Of a DNA stretch of 64,000 nucleotides, positions 1-9,089 are shown in pieces. The DNA is taken from NCBI GenBank assembly GCA_002215675.1, contig NGFH01000005.1:186001-250000 (forward strand), given 5' to 3'. The notes beneath the pieces were generated by a model. That model saw nothing but the letters and a program-made list of their open reading frames with translations. It did no database searches and had not been told where the DNA came from. Source of the stretch: Bacteroidetes bacterium 2013_40CM_41_45 (lineage in GTDB: Bacteria > Bacteroidota > Bacteroidia > AKYH767-A > 2013-40CM-41-45). The translations under genes and the position numbers were made by a program. Positions within the stretch are counted from its first letter, which is position 1, and each line of letters opens with the position of its first letter.

Positions 1-1314
1 GGCAGAAATTACCATCACCAGGCTCGCAGACGATGCATTAAGGTTTACACGCTCTCTTTCTGGATTAGAAAATTCACTATACGAGGTCCGCGAAAAATAA
101 TCGCTCGAGTCGTTGTGAGCTGGCAAATTAAAACTACCCGCTGCGCCCAGCGTGGCATAGAAAGAATTTTTCTTCTGACTGAGATAGTATTTTGCTCTTC
201 CATAAATCTCGACATACCGGCCTTTGTAGTCGTACGTAAAATCTGAAAATATTTCTTCTCCCGAATTCGCTGAGTACGCCGGTGTGTATATATCTGCATG
301 AAGTTTTTTCTTCTGGGAATAAAACACGCCTGCTTCAAGAGATAATTTCTGCGTGAATAAATATCCGCCTATTATTCCAACGGTATACTGTCCTCCCCAT
401 TTATTGTCTTTCATTAAATCAGACTGACGTACATAGTCTGATTCTGCCTGTGCTGCACTGGTGTTCTTTTTTAACGAGTAATAATTATAATCCAGTGAAA
501 CATAAATACCCAGACGGAAACGCTTACGTGCCGTGGAATCACGGATACTGATTTTATTATCCGCAGCTAACAAGGTTGAATCATTTTTACCGGCAGCCAG
601 TGACTTTTCTGAAGCCGTACTCAGCGTATCCCCCGTTGCAAGTGTTGACGGAATATTGTTTTCATCCGGTGTGCCTGTTTGCGTTGAAGCGGTGGTTACT
701 CCGGAAGAATTTATTTTTTCATCCGCAGCATTGCTTTCAGGTTTAGAAATATTATCACCTGGAAGTGGCACAACAGCATCGTTCTTTCCAACATCATTGG
801 CTGTAATTTCTTTTTCCCCTGTTTGAGGCGCTGATTTATTTTCCTCACCGACCCTTTTCTCCACATTTGTTTTTGTGAAAGAATTCATTTTGATTGCTCC
901 CGTAATTTTATTTTTACTTGCAGGCAGGTAAGCCGGCGGCTCATTCAATGAAGCGGTTCCGGAATTTATTCCCTTCTCTTCTGCTGTCGCAACTCCCTTT
1001 GTTTCAAATGTTACATTTTTATTCGTTGCATTTTCATTCCCCGATTTTGCAACAGGTTGTATAGTTTCCTTTTTTACATTTTCAATTTTATTCTTCATTA
1101 AAAATGGTAACGACACGAATCCTGATAAAAGAGCAAACAATAATACAAGGAAAAAATACTTTCTCCCGTTTGAATTATTTCCAAGCAGGCCATCGGACTT
1201 AATCCGTAAATTCATCTGCTGCCAGTCATCGGCAGACGGTTTTTCTTCAGGAAGATTTTCCAGTTCTTTCCTGAAGAAATCATCCATTTCGTTGTTGAAT
1301 TTTTCGTCATTCAT
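1..1314 (-). CDS. Membrane-anchored sigma-partner protein with C-terminal outer-membrane beta-barrel (partial, C-terminus beyond left edge)
   Basis: The frame starts at ATG 1312-1314 and stays open to the left edge, so about 438 codons are visible and the C-terminus is missing. The first ~50 residues are acidic and cytoplasmic in character. Residues ~53-72 form one hydrophobic helix (YFFLVLLFALLSGFVSLPF). A long low-complexity Ser/Thr/Asn/Lys linker follows, and from ~residue 260 there are alternating beta-strands (LGIYVSLDYNYYS, SLEAGVFYSQ, FYATLGAAGSFN) typical of Bacteroidota outer-membrane beta-barrels. It starts three bases after the stop of the ECF sigma gene, so the two are almost certainly one transcript. 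I infer an anti-sigma-like role from position and layout. No named anti-sigma domain is recognisable, and a structural envelope-spanning role is the alternative. Confidence 0.7.
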   Translation of the reverse strand, partial: MNDEKFNNEMDDFFRKELENLPEEKPSADDWQQMNLRIKSDGLLGNNSNGRKYFFLVLLFALLSGFVSLPFLMKNKIENVKKETIQPVAKSGNENATNKNVTFETKGVATAEEKGINSGTASLNEPPAYLPASKNKITGAIKMNSFTKTNVEKRVGEENKSAPQTGEKEITANDVGKNDAVVPLPGDNISKPESNAADEKINSSGVTTASTQTGTPDENNIPSTLATGDTLSTASEKSLAAGKNDSTLLAADNKISIRDSTARKRFRLGIYVSLDYNYYSLKKNTSAAQAESDYVRQSDLMKDNKWGGQYTVGIIGGYLFTQKLSLEAGVFYSQKKKLHADIYTPAYSANSGEEIFSDFTYDYKGRYVEIYGRAKYYLSQKKNSFYATLGAAGSFNLPAHNDSSDYFSRTSYSEFSNPERERVNLNASSASLVMVISA

Positions 1315-1317
1315 GGT

Positions 1318-1905
1318 TTATACTTTTTGTGCAAAAGGTGAGAGTATCATTTGTTTTAATTTTTGCCGAGCCTTGGCAAGATTAGCGCGCGAGGTGCTTT
1401 CGGTTATATGCAGCTTCTCAGCAATTTCATGATGCGTGTATCCCTCCAGCGCATGCAGGTTGAAAACTATGCGGTACCCGGCAGGCAGGTTTTGTATCAT
1501 CTTGAGCAGGCGTTCGGCATCATAATTTTTCTTCGCTTCGTTTATATCAAATCCGAAATCCGTTTCATTCATTACTGAAGTAAGATGAAGGTGGTCCATA
1601 TACTCGACTGTTTCTTTGCTGTGGTGCTTGTGATAATAATTAATGCATGTGGTTACCATTACCCGGCGCATCCATCCTTCAAATGAACCTTCACTTCTGT
1701 ATTGGAGGATATTCCTGTAGATGCGGATAAAACCTTCCTGCACCATATCGCGCGCTTCCTCGCGGTTTTTTGCATACCGCCTGCAGACGTTGAACATCTT
1801 TCCGTAATACTTTTCAAAAAGCAAACGGTAATGCTCCCCGCTTTGCTGGGAGCATCCTTTGACGAGTTCTTCCTCGGAAATTGCTTTTGGTTTAACTTCT
1901 TGCAT
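1318..1905 (-). CDS. RNA polymerase ECF-type sigma-70 factor
   Basis: This 195-residue protein has the two-domain layout of extracytoplasmic-function sigma factors. Region 2 is at ~25-95 (EEARDMVQEGFIRIYRN for core and -10 binding, then GWMRRVMVTTCINYY). Region 4 is at ~135-190, a helix-turn-helix with LPAGYRIVFNLHALEGYTH and IAEKLHITESTSRANLAKAR. It would direct RNA polymerase to a small regulon, usually envelope-related and often autoregulated in Bacteroidota. The downstream gene, three bases away, encodes a single-pass membrane protein with a beta-barrel and is the likely partner. I see no convincing ECF promoter motif in the 218 bp between this gene and the divergent protease gene. Family assignment is secure; signal and regulon are unknown. 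Confidence 0.93.
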   Translation of the reverse strand: MQEVKPKAISEEELVKGCSQQSGEHYRLLFEKYYGKMFNVCRRYAKNREEARDMVQEGFIRIYRNILQYRSEGSFEGWMRRVMVTTCINYYHKHHSKETVEYMDHLHLTSVMNETDFGFDINEAKKNYDAERLLKMIQNLPAGYRIVFNLHALEGYTHHEIAEKLHITESTSRANLAKARQKLKQMILSPFAQKV

Positions 1906-2123
1906 CAGTGACAGTAGTAAGACAACTATTGCCCGGTAAACGCTGCATGCAAGTTAACTTTTCCTTTGCTAACAATGCGGTTCCCTCACTTTTCTGAAGC
2001 CGCAATTTCAAGGCATTATTCCAATATTAATTTATCACATAATGATAATGTTAAAATATTCTCTAAAAGCGCTGTTCAGCCCATTCATTTATTTTTGTAT
2101 ATTTCGCTCATAAATGAACTAAC

Positions 2124-5100
2124 ATGAAAAAAATATACTCCTTCATTTTCATTCTGATTATAATTATTCCGGCAACCGCAAAAGAGTGGGTTGCTCTAAA
2201 ATCAGGCAGCAAGACGGGCATTGAAATGCTTGCTTCTGATATAAGCACTACTGTTTTAAAAGCTTCCGCTTCCGGTTATTTTAAACAAGCTGTTACAACG
2301 GGCAGAGGAAATGCATTTATTATCTCGACCCAAGCATCCGCTCCCATGCTTATAAAAGGCGCACCAGACCTTGGCAAATTTGCTGCATCCATTATCATTC
2401 CTGACATGGCAAAAATGAAGGTCGATATTGTTTCTTCGTCTTACATCGAAGTTCACAATATTGATATCGCTCCTTCAAAAGGACATCTTTATCGCAATAT
2501 TGACCCTGCCACCGTTCCTTATTTTTATGGTGATGTTTACAACCGCGATGAATTTTTTCCGGGAAAGCTTGCTGAATTAAATTCACCGTACATCATGCGC
2601 GACTATCGCGGGCAGTCAGCCTGGATTTATCCCTTCCAATATAATCCCGTAACAAAAACATTGCGTGTTTATGATGAAATTGTTTTGAAAGTTTCTGAAG
2701 ATATTGGCGCAGGTGAAAATGTTTTTATCCGCTCCAAAGAATTGCAAAGTATAGAACCTGAATTCAACGAAATTTATTCCAACCTTTTTTCCAACTACAG
2801 CAACACGCTGCGTTATACTCCCGTAGATGAAACCGGAGAAATGCTTATTATTTCCTATGGTTCATATATGAGCGCCATGCAGCCGCTTGTTGACTGGAAA
2901 ATAAGGAAAGGAATTAAAGTTACCATGGTAAGTGTTACTACTGCCGGCGGAACAGCGACAGCCATTAAGACCTACATCAGCAATTTTTATAATGCCAATC
3001 CTCTAAAATATGTTTTGCTTGTGGGCGATGCAGCGCAGGTTCCTACTCTTACTGCTTCGGGTGGCGCATCTGACCCCAGCTACGGATTCCTGGTGGGCAG
3101 TGATTCTTATCCCGAAGTTTTTGTGGGAAGGTTTTCTGCCGAATCAATTGCCGATGTGAACACACAGGTTCAGCGCGTTATTGACTACGAACGTTATCCC
3201 CAGGCGGGTGCACCATGGTATGCTCACGGAATTGGTGTCGCATCCAACCTCGGTCCCGGTGATGATAATGAAATGGATTGGGAGCACGAGCGCAACATCA
3301 GGACAAAGCTGCTTGCATTTACTTACACAGGTGTTGACGAACTCTATGACGGCACGCATGGCGGAGCAGATGCTGCAGGCGACCCGGCCAACACAGATTT
3401 GATGAGCTCGCTGCAAAGCGGAGCGTCCATACTTAATTATACAGGCCATGGAAGCCAGACCGCTTTTGTGACAACAAATTTTTCCGTTTCCGATATTCCT
3501 TCGTTGACCAATTATCACATGCTTCCTTTTGTTTGCTCAGTGGGATGTGTGAATGGCGATTTCACAACCGGCACCTGCCTGGCAGAAACATTTCTTCGTG
3601 CGCAGGTAGGCAATCAGCCCACGGGAGCGGTTGCAACTTTTATGTCTTCCATCAATCAGTATTGGAATGAACCGATGCGTGCGCAGGATGAAATGGTTGA
3701 CCTGCTGGTAGGCACTTATCCTACAAACATCAAAAGAACGTATGGCGGATTGTGCGAAAACGGATGCATGAACATGAATGATGTGTATGGCTCCACAGGT
3801 TTTGACATGACAAACACCTGGCACATTTTTGGCGATCCGTCTCTCGATGTAAGAACGGCACCTCCTACCGCAATCACGGCAACCCATCCTGCATCGATTA
3901 TGATTGGTGTATCCCAGCTATCCATTACCAGTAACACCAATGGCGCACTTGCCTGCCTTAGCATGAACGGGCAGATTCTCGGAACCGGAATTGTCACAGC
4001 TGGAAGCGTCACCATTAATTTCCCTGCCGCCAGTTCTGTGGATACTATTTTTGTTACACTCACTGCCTTCAATAAAGTTCCTTATGAAGGAATGGTGCTG
4101 ATAATTCCCGCAAGTGGCCCCTATGTAATACAGGCATCCAATACTATTGTTGATGTCACCGGAAACAATAATGGCGCTGCTGATTTTTCTGAAAACATAA
4201 CGCTTAATGTTACGCTTCAGAATGTGGGACTGGTTACAGCCAGCAGTGTTAATGCATCATTCAGCACGGCAGACCCGAATGTAACTATTACCGGTGCATC
4301 CAATACGTTCGGAAATATTTCTGCCAGCGCTTCTTCAACAGTCAATAATGCATTCGCTTATACTGTGGCTAACAATGTTGTCGACCAGCATCCTGTTCCA
4401 TTCACCATTACGATTACCGACAATGCATCCAACACATGGAATGCGTACATCTCTCATGTAATGAATGCGCCTGCGCTTGCCATAGGAAATATGTCTGTCA
4501 ACGATGCTGCCGGAAACGGAAATGGCATACTCGACCCGGGCGAAACGGCCACATTTACTATCGCAAATCTTAACAATGGGCACAGCGCATCGGTTGCGGC
4601 TACTGCTGTACTTACAACCACCAGCCCCTATATCACTGTCAATACACCTAATTCAAATCTTGGTGTAATTAATCCGAGCGCTTCTGCCAACGCTTCGTTC
4701 TCTGTCACCATGTCTCCGAGCATGCAGATAGGAAGCACTTTCCCGCTCACCATTACTACAACGGCAGGCGGTTATTCTGCCACGTACACATTTATAATTA
4801 CTGCCGGAGACCAGATAGAAGATTTCGAGACGGGAACATTTAGCGCGTATCCATGGGTAATGACAGGTGACCTTCCCTGGACTATCACCTCTATCACTCC
4901 ATTCCAGGGAACGTACAGTGCACGCTCCGGCGCAATCACCGACAACCAGGCATCTGAAATGAAAGTTACTACCAACGTGCTTAGCGCTGATTCCATTTCA
5001 TTCTACTATAGTGTTTCGTCCGAAGCTACCTATGATTTTCTCAGGTTTTATATTGACAATACTATGATGGGAGAATGGTCAGGAACAGTTGCATGGACGT

Positions 5101-5516
5101 ATTCCTCGTACCCTGTTACCTCCGGTGTTCATGTGTTCCGCTGGGTCTATTCGAAAGACGTTTATTTAGCTGCCGGCAGCGACCGCGCTTGGATTGATAA
5201 CATCAACTTCCCTCCTATGAATTTAATAACCGGTGTCAGCACCGCCGCGCCAACTGCTTATTCTGCGTTAAGCATATATCCAAATCCTGCAGATGGTATG
5301 CTGAACATTATTTATAATCTCGATGAAACGGGATTCACTTCACTGCAGGTCTTCAACTCAATTGGCCAGGAAATGAAATCTCTTACCAGGAATGAAAAAC
5401 AATCTGCCGGTAATCATCACGAAGCTATCAGCACTTCGGGACTGAATGCAGGATTATATTTTGTAAAACTTACTACTGAAAACGGAAACAGGATTCAGAA
5501 ATTTATGGTAAAGTAA
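2124..5516 (+). CDS. Gingipain-like peptidase C25 family protein, T9SS cargo
   Basis: This 1130-residue secreted cysteine protease has an N-terminal signal peptide (MKKIYSFIFILIIIIPATA). A propeptide-like region precedes the C25 catalytic domain at ~235-575. The domain contains YVLLVGDAAQVPTL, FVGRFSAES, catalytic His442 in NYTGHGSQTAF and catalytic Cys475 in CSVGCVNGDF, matching the gingipain GHG and ACVNGDF motifs. Several Ig-like/CARDB-like beta repeats follow (~610-880), with a jelly-roll-like segment at ~890-1030. The last ~80 residues (LSIYPNPADGML to the final KFMVK) form a type A T9SS sorting domain, so the protein should cross the outer membrane by type IX secretion. It is monocistronic, with a terminator just downstream. 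Substrate is unknown: the Arg/Lys preference of true gingipains cannot be assumed. Confidence 0.92.
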   Translation: MKKIYSFIFILIIIIPATAKEWVALKSGSKTGIEMLASDISTTVLKASASGYFKQAVTTGRGNAFIISTQASAPMLIKGAPDLGKFAASIIIPDMAKMKVDIVSSSYIEVHNIDIAPSKGHLYRNIDPATVPYFYGDVYNRDEFFPGKLAELNSPYIMRDYRGQSAWIYPFQYNPVTKTLRVYDEIVLKVSEDIGAGENVFIRSKELQSIEPEFNEIYSNLFSNYSNTLRYTPVDETGEMLIISYGSYMSAMQPLVDWKIRKGIKVTMVSVTTAGGTATAIKTYISNFYNANPLKYVLLVGDAAQVPTLTASGGASDPSYGFLVGSDSYPEVFVGRFSAESIADVNTQVQRVIDYERYPQAGAPWYAHGIGVASNLGPGDDNEMDWEHERNIRTKLLAFTYTGVDELYDGTHGGADAAGDPANTDLMSSLQSGASILNYTGHGSQTAFVTTNFSVSDIPSLTNYHMLPFVCSVGCVNGDFTTGTCLAETFLRAQVGNQPTGAVATFMSSINQYWNEPMRAQDEMVDLLVGTYPTNIKRTYGGLCENGCMNMNDVYGSTGFDMTNTWHIFGDPSLDVRTAPPTAITATHPASIMIGVSQLSITSNTNGALACLSMNGQILGTGIVTAGSVTINFPAASSVDTIFVTLTAFNKVPYEGMVLIIPASGPYVIQASNTIVDVTGNNNGAADFSENITLNVTLQNVGLVTASSVNASFSTADPNVTITGASNTFGNISASASSTVNNAFAYTVANNVVDQHPVPFTITITDNASNTWNAYISHVMNAPALAIGNMSVNDAAGNGNGILDPGETATFTIANLNNGHSASVAATAVLTTTSPYITVNTPNSNLGVINPSASANASFSVTMSPSMQIGSTFPLTITTTAGGYSATYTFIITAGDQIEDFETGTFSAYPWVMTGDLPWTITSITPFQGTYSARSGAITDNQASEMKVTTNVLSADSISFYYSVSSEATYDFLRFYIDNTMMGEWSGTVAWTYSSYPVTSGVHVFRWVYSKDVYLAAGSDRAWIDNINFPPMNLITGVSTAAPTAYSALSIYPNPADGMLNIIYNLDETGFTSLQVFNSIGQEMKSLTRNEKQSAGNHHEAISTSGLNAGLYFVKLTTENGNRIQKFMVK

Positions 5517-5540
5517 TTGTAAAAGATAAATGTTCAGATA

Positions 5541-5570
5541 AAAACTCCCTGCGGGGAGTTTTTTTATTTT
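5541..5570 (+). terminator. Rho-independent terminator after the C25 protease
   Basis: AAAACTCCC and GGGGAGTTTT form a GC-rich hairpin with a three-base TGC loop, followed by a T-run. It lies 25 bp past the protease stop and before mutL. Confidence 0.85.
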
Positions 5571-5621
5571 CATCCAAAGCGTAAAAAAATCATTTAATGA
5601 CTACTTTTACCGGCTCGCTGT

Positions 5622-7442
5622 ATGCACGATATTATTTCCATCCTTCCCGATTCCGTTGCCAACCAGATTGCTGCAGGCGAGGTGATTCAACGCCCCGCTT
5701 CGGCCATTAAAGAGCTGCTCGAAAACGCTATTGATGCGGGAGCCACTTCCATAGAAGTTTTTACACGCGATTCAGGAAAAGCGCTCATCCAGGTAACGGA
5801 TAACGGCTGCGGCATGAGTGAAACGGATGCCCGCATGAGTTTTGAGCGGCATGCTACTTCCAAAATCCGCGCTGCCGATGATTTGCTTTCCATCCGCACC
5901 ATGGGTTTCCGGGGCGAAGCGCTTGCTTCTGTTGCCGCCATAGCGCAGGTTGAAATGAAATCAAAAAGACATGATGACGAGACAGGAACCTTTATTGTGA
6001 TTGAGGGCAGCAACGTGGTGAGCCAGCAGGCATCGGCCTGCGCGGCCGGCACAACTATTTCGGTAAAAAATCTTTTCTTTAATGTACCCGCCCGCAGGAA
6101 TTTTTTGAAGTCGAACACCGTGGAAGCGCGGCATATTATTGACGAGTTCCAGCGGGCTGCTCTTGCACATCCCGAAATTGCTTTCTCGCTCCAGCAAAAC
6201 GGAATGGATGTTTTTAAGCTTCCCTCTGCATCACTTCGCCAGAGGATTGTGGCGCTCTTTGGCCCGGCAAGCAACGATAAGCTTGTTCCTGTTGGCGAGG
6301 AAACTTCTCTTATGAAAATTACGGGGTTCATCGGCAAACCCGAATTTGCAAAAAAGACAAGAGGCGAACAGTTCTTCTTTATCAATAACCGTTTCATACG
6401 CGATGGCTACCTCAATCATGCCGTGGTGAATGCATTTGAAGAGCTTCTTCCGCGTGATGCTTTCCCCTCGTACTTCCTGCATATTACCATGGACCCGGCA
6501 CGCATTGACATCAACATTCATCCCACGAAAACCGAAGTAAAATTTGATGATGAACGCTCAGTATATGCTATTGTAAGGGCGGCTGTTAAGCATGCTCTCG
6601 GACAATTCAGCATTGCCCCCTCTATTGATTTTGATATTGAGAAAAGTTTTGAGCCGCACACATCGGCCGCTGGTGGGAAATCACCGGTAAGTTCCATCAC
6701 CTCTACACCCGGAATAATTTCTCCGCCTTCATTCCTCCAGAAAAGAGCCGAGCAAAAAGAATGGCGAAATGTTTTTGAGGGCATCCGCAATGAATCTATG
6801 CGCGATGTTTTTTCACAACGGGAAACATCTTCGCAGCAGTTTATTAACCCGGAGTGGAACAGCGAATTGCTTGCCGAAGACAACCGGATGCTTTTTCAAC
6901 TTCACAGAAAATATATTGTTTCGCAGGTAAGTTCAGGGCTTGCCATTATAGACCAGCAGGCGGCTCATTACAGGATTCTCTACGAAAAATATTCCAGGCA
7001 GATGGAAAGCAAAGAAGTTACAGCGCAGCAGGAACTGTTTCCGCAAACGCTTGAATTTTCCTCGTCCGACAGCGAAGTGCTGCGCGAACTGCTCCCACAT
7101 CTTCATGCACTCGGGTTTGATTTAAGAGAATTTGGAAAAAATTCTTTTGTCCTCAACGGCACACCACAGGATGTGGAACAGGGAAAAGAACAGCAAACCA
7201 TAGAACGCATGCTGGAGCAATACAAGAATAATTCACCGGTCAAAATGAGCTCGCGCGAGAACCTTGCCCGCTCCGTTGCAAAAAATCTTTCTATCTCTGC
7301 CGGAAAAATTCTTAGTGTTCGCGAAATGAAAAACATTGTGGATGAATTATTCGCCTGCTCCTTGCCTTTTCAATCGCCCGAGGGAAAACCAACTGTTGTT
7401 GTCATTTCCGATGCAGAGCTGGAAGAAAAATTTAAAGCATAA
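5622..7442 (+). CDS. mutL: DNA mismatch repair protein MutL
   Basis: This 606-residue protein has the MutL architecture. The N-terminal GHKL ATPase (~1-330) carries ELLENAIDAGA, DNGCGM and TMGFRGEALASV, and the transducer region has INNRFIRD and HPTKTEVKF. A variable linker (~335-430) leads to the C-terminal dimerisation domain. The metal-binding endonuclease motif DQHA(X)2E(X)4E of nicking MutL homologues is altered here to DQQAAHYRILYE (from Asp444). The C-terminal CPHGRPT-type motif reads SPEGKPT (~585-591). MutL couples MutS mismatch recognition to strand removal. The degraded metal ligands suggest this copy does not nick DNA itself. It starts a + strand run with two rhomboid genes and an EEP protein. 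Confidence 0.97.
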   Translation: MHDIISILPDSVANQIAAGEVIQRPASAIKELLENAIDAGATSIEVFTRDSGKALIQVTDNGCGMSETDARMSFERHATSKIRAADDLLSIRTMGFRGEALASVAAIAQVEMKSKRHDDETGTFIVIEGSNVVSQQASACAAGTTISVKNLFFNVPARRNFLKSNTVEARHIIDEFQRAALAHPEIAFSLQQNGMDVFKLPSASLRQRIVALFGPASNDKLVPVGEETSLMKITGFIGKPEFAKKTRGEQFFFINNRFIRDGYLNHAVVNAFEELLPRDAFPSYFLHITMDPARIDINIHPTKTEVKFDDERSVYAIVRAAVKHALGQFSIAPSIDFDIEKSFEPHTSAAGGKSPVSSITSTPGIISPPSFLQKRAEQKEWRNVFEGIRNESMRDVFSQRETSSQQFINPEWNSELLAEDNRMLFQLHRKYIVSQVSSGLAIIDQQAAHYRILYEKYSRQMESKEVTAQQELFPQTLEFSSSDSEVLRELLPHLHALGFDLREFGKNSFVLNGTPQDVEQGKEQQTIERMLEQYKNNSPVKMSSRENLARSVAKNLSISAGKILSVREMKNIVDELFACSLPFQSPEGKPTVVVISDAELEEKFKA

Positions 7443-7466
7443 GTGAACTAAAAGTTATCGCAGCAA

Positions 7467-8195
7467 ATGGCTCTTGAACAATACCGCCCGTCACGATTGA
7501 ACCTGATGCCCACGGTTACCAAGAACATTATCATCATTAATGTGATTATGTTCATCACCACCGTTGTCTTTGAAAGAATGGGTATTGACCTTGTTGACAT
7601 ACTGGGCCTGCACTATTTTCAGTCAGAAAAATTTCATGTGTGGCAGTTCATAACCTACATGTTTATGCACGGAGGAGTAGCGCATATTTTCTTCAACATG
7701 TTTGCCGTGTGGATGCTCGGAAGTGCCGTGGAAACTATGTGGGGGCCAAAACGTTTTCTTAATTATTACATTCTTACCGGGCTGGGCGCAGCGGCTGCTC
7801 ATTATGCAATTGTATATTATCAATTGCAACCGGCACTTGCGCAAATCAACAGCATGCTTTCTGATTCCTCTCTTACTCCAAGCCAGCTCAACGAAATAGC
7901 TGAGCAGAAAACCTTGCTGCTGGATGGCCATGTGGTCATCGGTGCTTCAGGTGCGGTCTTCGGAATTCTTGTCGCCTTCGGAATGTATTTTCCCAACACG
8001 CACCTCTTTATTATTCCCATTCCGTTTCCCATCAAAGCCAAATATTTTGTGATTATATACGGGCTTGTTGAACTGTTTTCAGGTGTTGCAAATATCAAAG
8101 GGGATAATGTGGCTCACTTCGCTCACCTGGGGGGATTGATATGCGGCTTTCTCCTTATCCAGCTATGGAAGCACAACGACAGGACTTACTTTTGA
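7467..8195 (+). CDS. Rhomboid family intramembrane serine protease
   Basis: This 242-residue polytopic membrane protein has the rhomboid signatures: an N-terminal-half HxxFN-like segment (HGGVAHIFFNMFAVWMLG), the catalytic serine Ser161 in GASGAVFG, and the partner histidine in AHFAHLGG near residue 220. About six hydrophobic helices are visible. Rhomboids cleave transmembrane segments of client proteins within the inner membrane. It lies 24 bp after mutL and 3 bp before a second rhomboid gene, so the group is probably co-transcribed. Both catalytic residues are present, so it should be active; substrates cannot be told from sequence. Confidence 0.93.
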   Translation: MALEQYRPSRLNLMPTVTKNIIIINVIMFITTVVFERMGIDLVDILGLHYFQSEKFHVWQFITYMFMHGGVAHIFFNMFAVWMLGSAVETMWGPKRFLNYYILTGLGAAAAHYAIVYYQLQPALAQINSMLSDSSLTPSQLNEIAEQKTLLLDGHVVIGASGAVFGILVAFGMYFPNTHLFIIPIPFPIKAKYFVIIYGLVELFSGVANIKGDNVAHFAHLGGLICGFLLIQLWKHNDRTYF

Positions 8196-8198
8196 ATC

Positions 8199-9089
8199 AT
8201 GGCTTCTTCTTTTCGTGATGAACTGCGACAAGCGCTGAGCAGCGGTGATACGCTGAATATTTTACTTCTTACCAATGTGATTGTCTTTCTTTTCATCAAC
8301 ATTCTTGATGCATTTTTAAAATTATTAACGGTAGAATCTTTTGTTCCCGCCCTGGTTGGTGTGCTTGCAGTTCCTGCTTCGCTTTCAAAATTACTTATCA
8401 AACCGTGGACGCTGATTACATACCAGTTCCTGCACTTCAATTTTTTTCATATTCTGTTTAACATGCTCTGGCTTTTCTGGATGGGGAAAATTTTTGCTGA
8501 ATACCTGGGAATGAAAAAACTTTTAAGCACGTATATCATCGGGGGAATTGCCGGAGCGATTCTTTTTATCATTGCCTACAATGTGTTTCCGCTTTTCGCA
8601 GGAGAAGTATCTGCGGCGCAGGCGCTGGGCGCATCGGCAAGTGTGCTGGCCATCACCATTGCTATTGCTGCGTACATCCCCGATTACACCGTGCATCTTA
8701 TCCTGATTGGCCCTGTGCGGCTCAAGTACATCGCTCTTGTATCCGTCCTTCTCGACTTAGTAAGTGTAAGTGGCAGCAATGCAGGCGGGCACATCGCTCA
8801 TCTTGGAGGCGCGCTGTACGGTTACATTTTTGCAATGAATCTGAAGAAGGGTAACAATATTTCTTCCTGGTTCGATGTGCTTGCAGAAAAAATAAAAAAT
8901 CTTTTCAGAGCACGGAGAATGAAGGTTATAAAAAAAGAGCGTCCGCTGAACGATGACGAATACCTTCACAACAAAAAAGCAGGCCAGGAAAGAATTGATT
9001 CTATTCTTGATAAGATAAGCCGCTCGGGCTACGGAAGCCTGACGGCTGAAGAACGAGACATTCTTTTTAATTACAGCAACAAGAAATGA
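8199..9089 (+). CDS. Rhomboid family protein with C-terminal cytoplasmic extension
   Basis: This 296-residue protein is a second rhomboid, with HFNFFHILFNMLWLFWMG, a candidate catalytic Ser146 in ALGASASVLA and a histidine in GGHIAHLGGALYGY. The usual glycine after the catalytic serine (GxSG) is alanine here. A basic cytoplasmic tail (~225-296) ends in RSGYGSLTAEERDILFNYS, a segment I recognise from the ends of Bacteroidota rhomboids (DUF6576-like). It starts 3 bp after the first rhomboid and overlaps the next gene by 4 bp (ATGA), which supports translational coupling. Whether the pair has distinct clients or acts as a heteromer is unknown. Confidence 0.88.
   Translation: MASSFRDELRQALSSGDTLNILLLTNVIVFLFINILDAFLKLLTVESFVPALVGVLAVPASLSKLLIKPWTLITYQFLHFNFFHILFNMLWLFWMGKIFAEYLGMKKLLSTYIIGGIAGAILFIIAYNVFPLFAGEVSAAQALGASASVLAITIAIAAYIPDYTVHLILIGPVRLKYIALVSVLLDLVSVSGSNAGGHIAHLGGALYGYIFAMNLKKGNNISSWFDVLAEKIKNLFRARRMKVIKKERPLNDDEYLHNKKAGQERIDSILDKISRSGYGSLTAEERDILFNYSNKK

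Noticed and set aside
1906-2123. ECF promoter before the first sigma gene
   Set aside because: No TGTAAC/CGTC pair at ~17-bp spacing could be found.
5687-6397. 236-codon antisense frame inside mutL
   Set aside because: Shadow of the mutL coding sequence; no independent signal.
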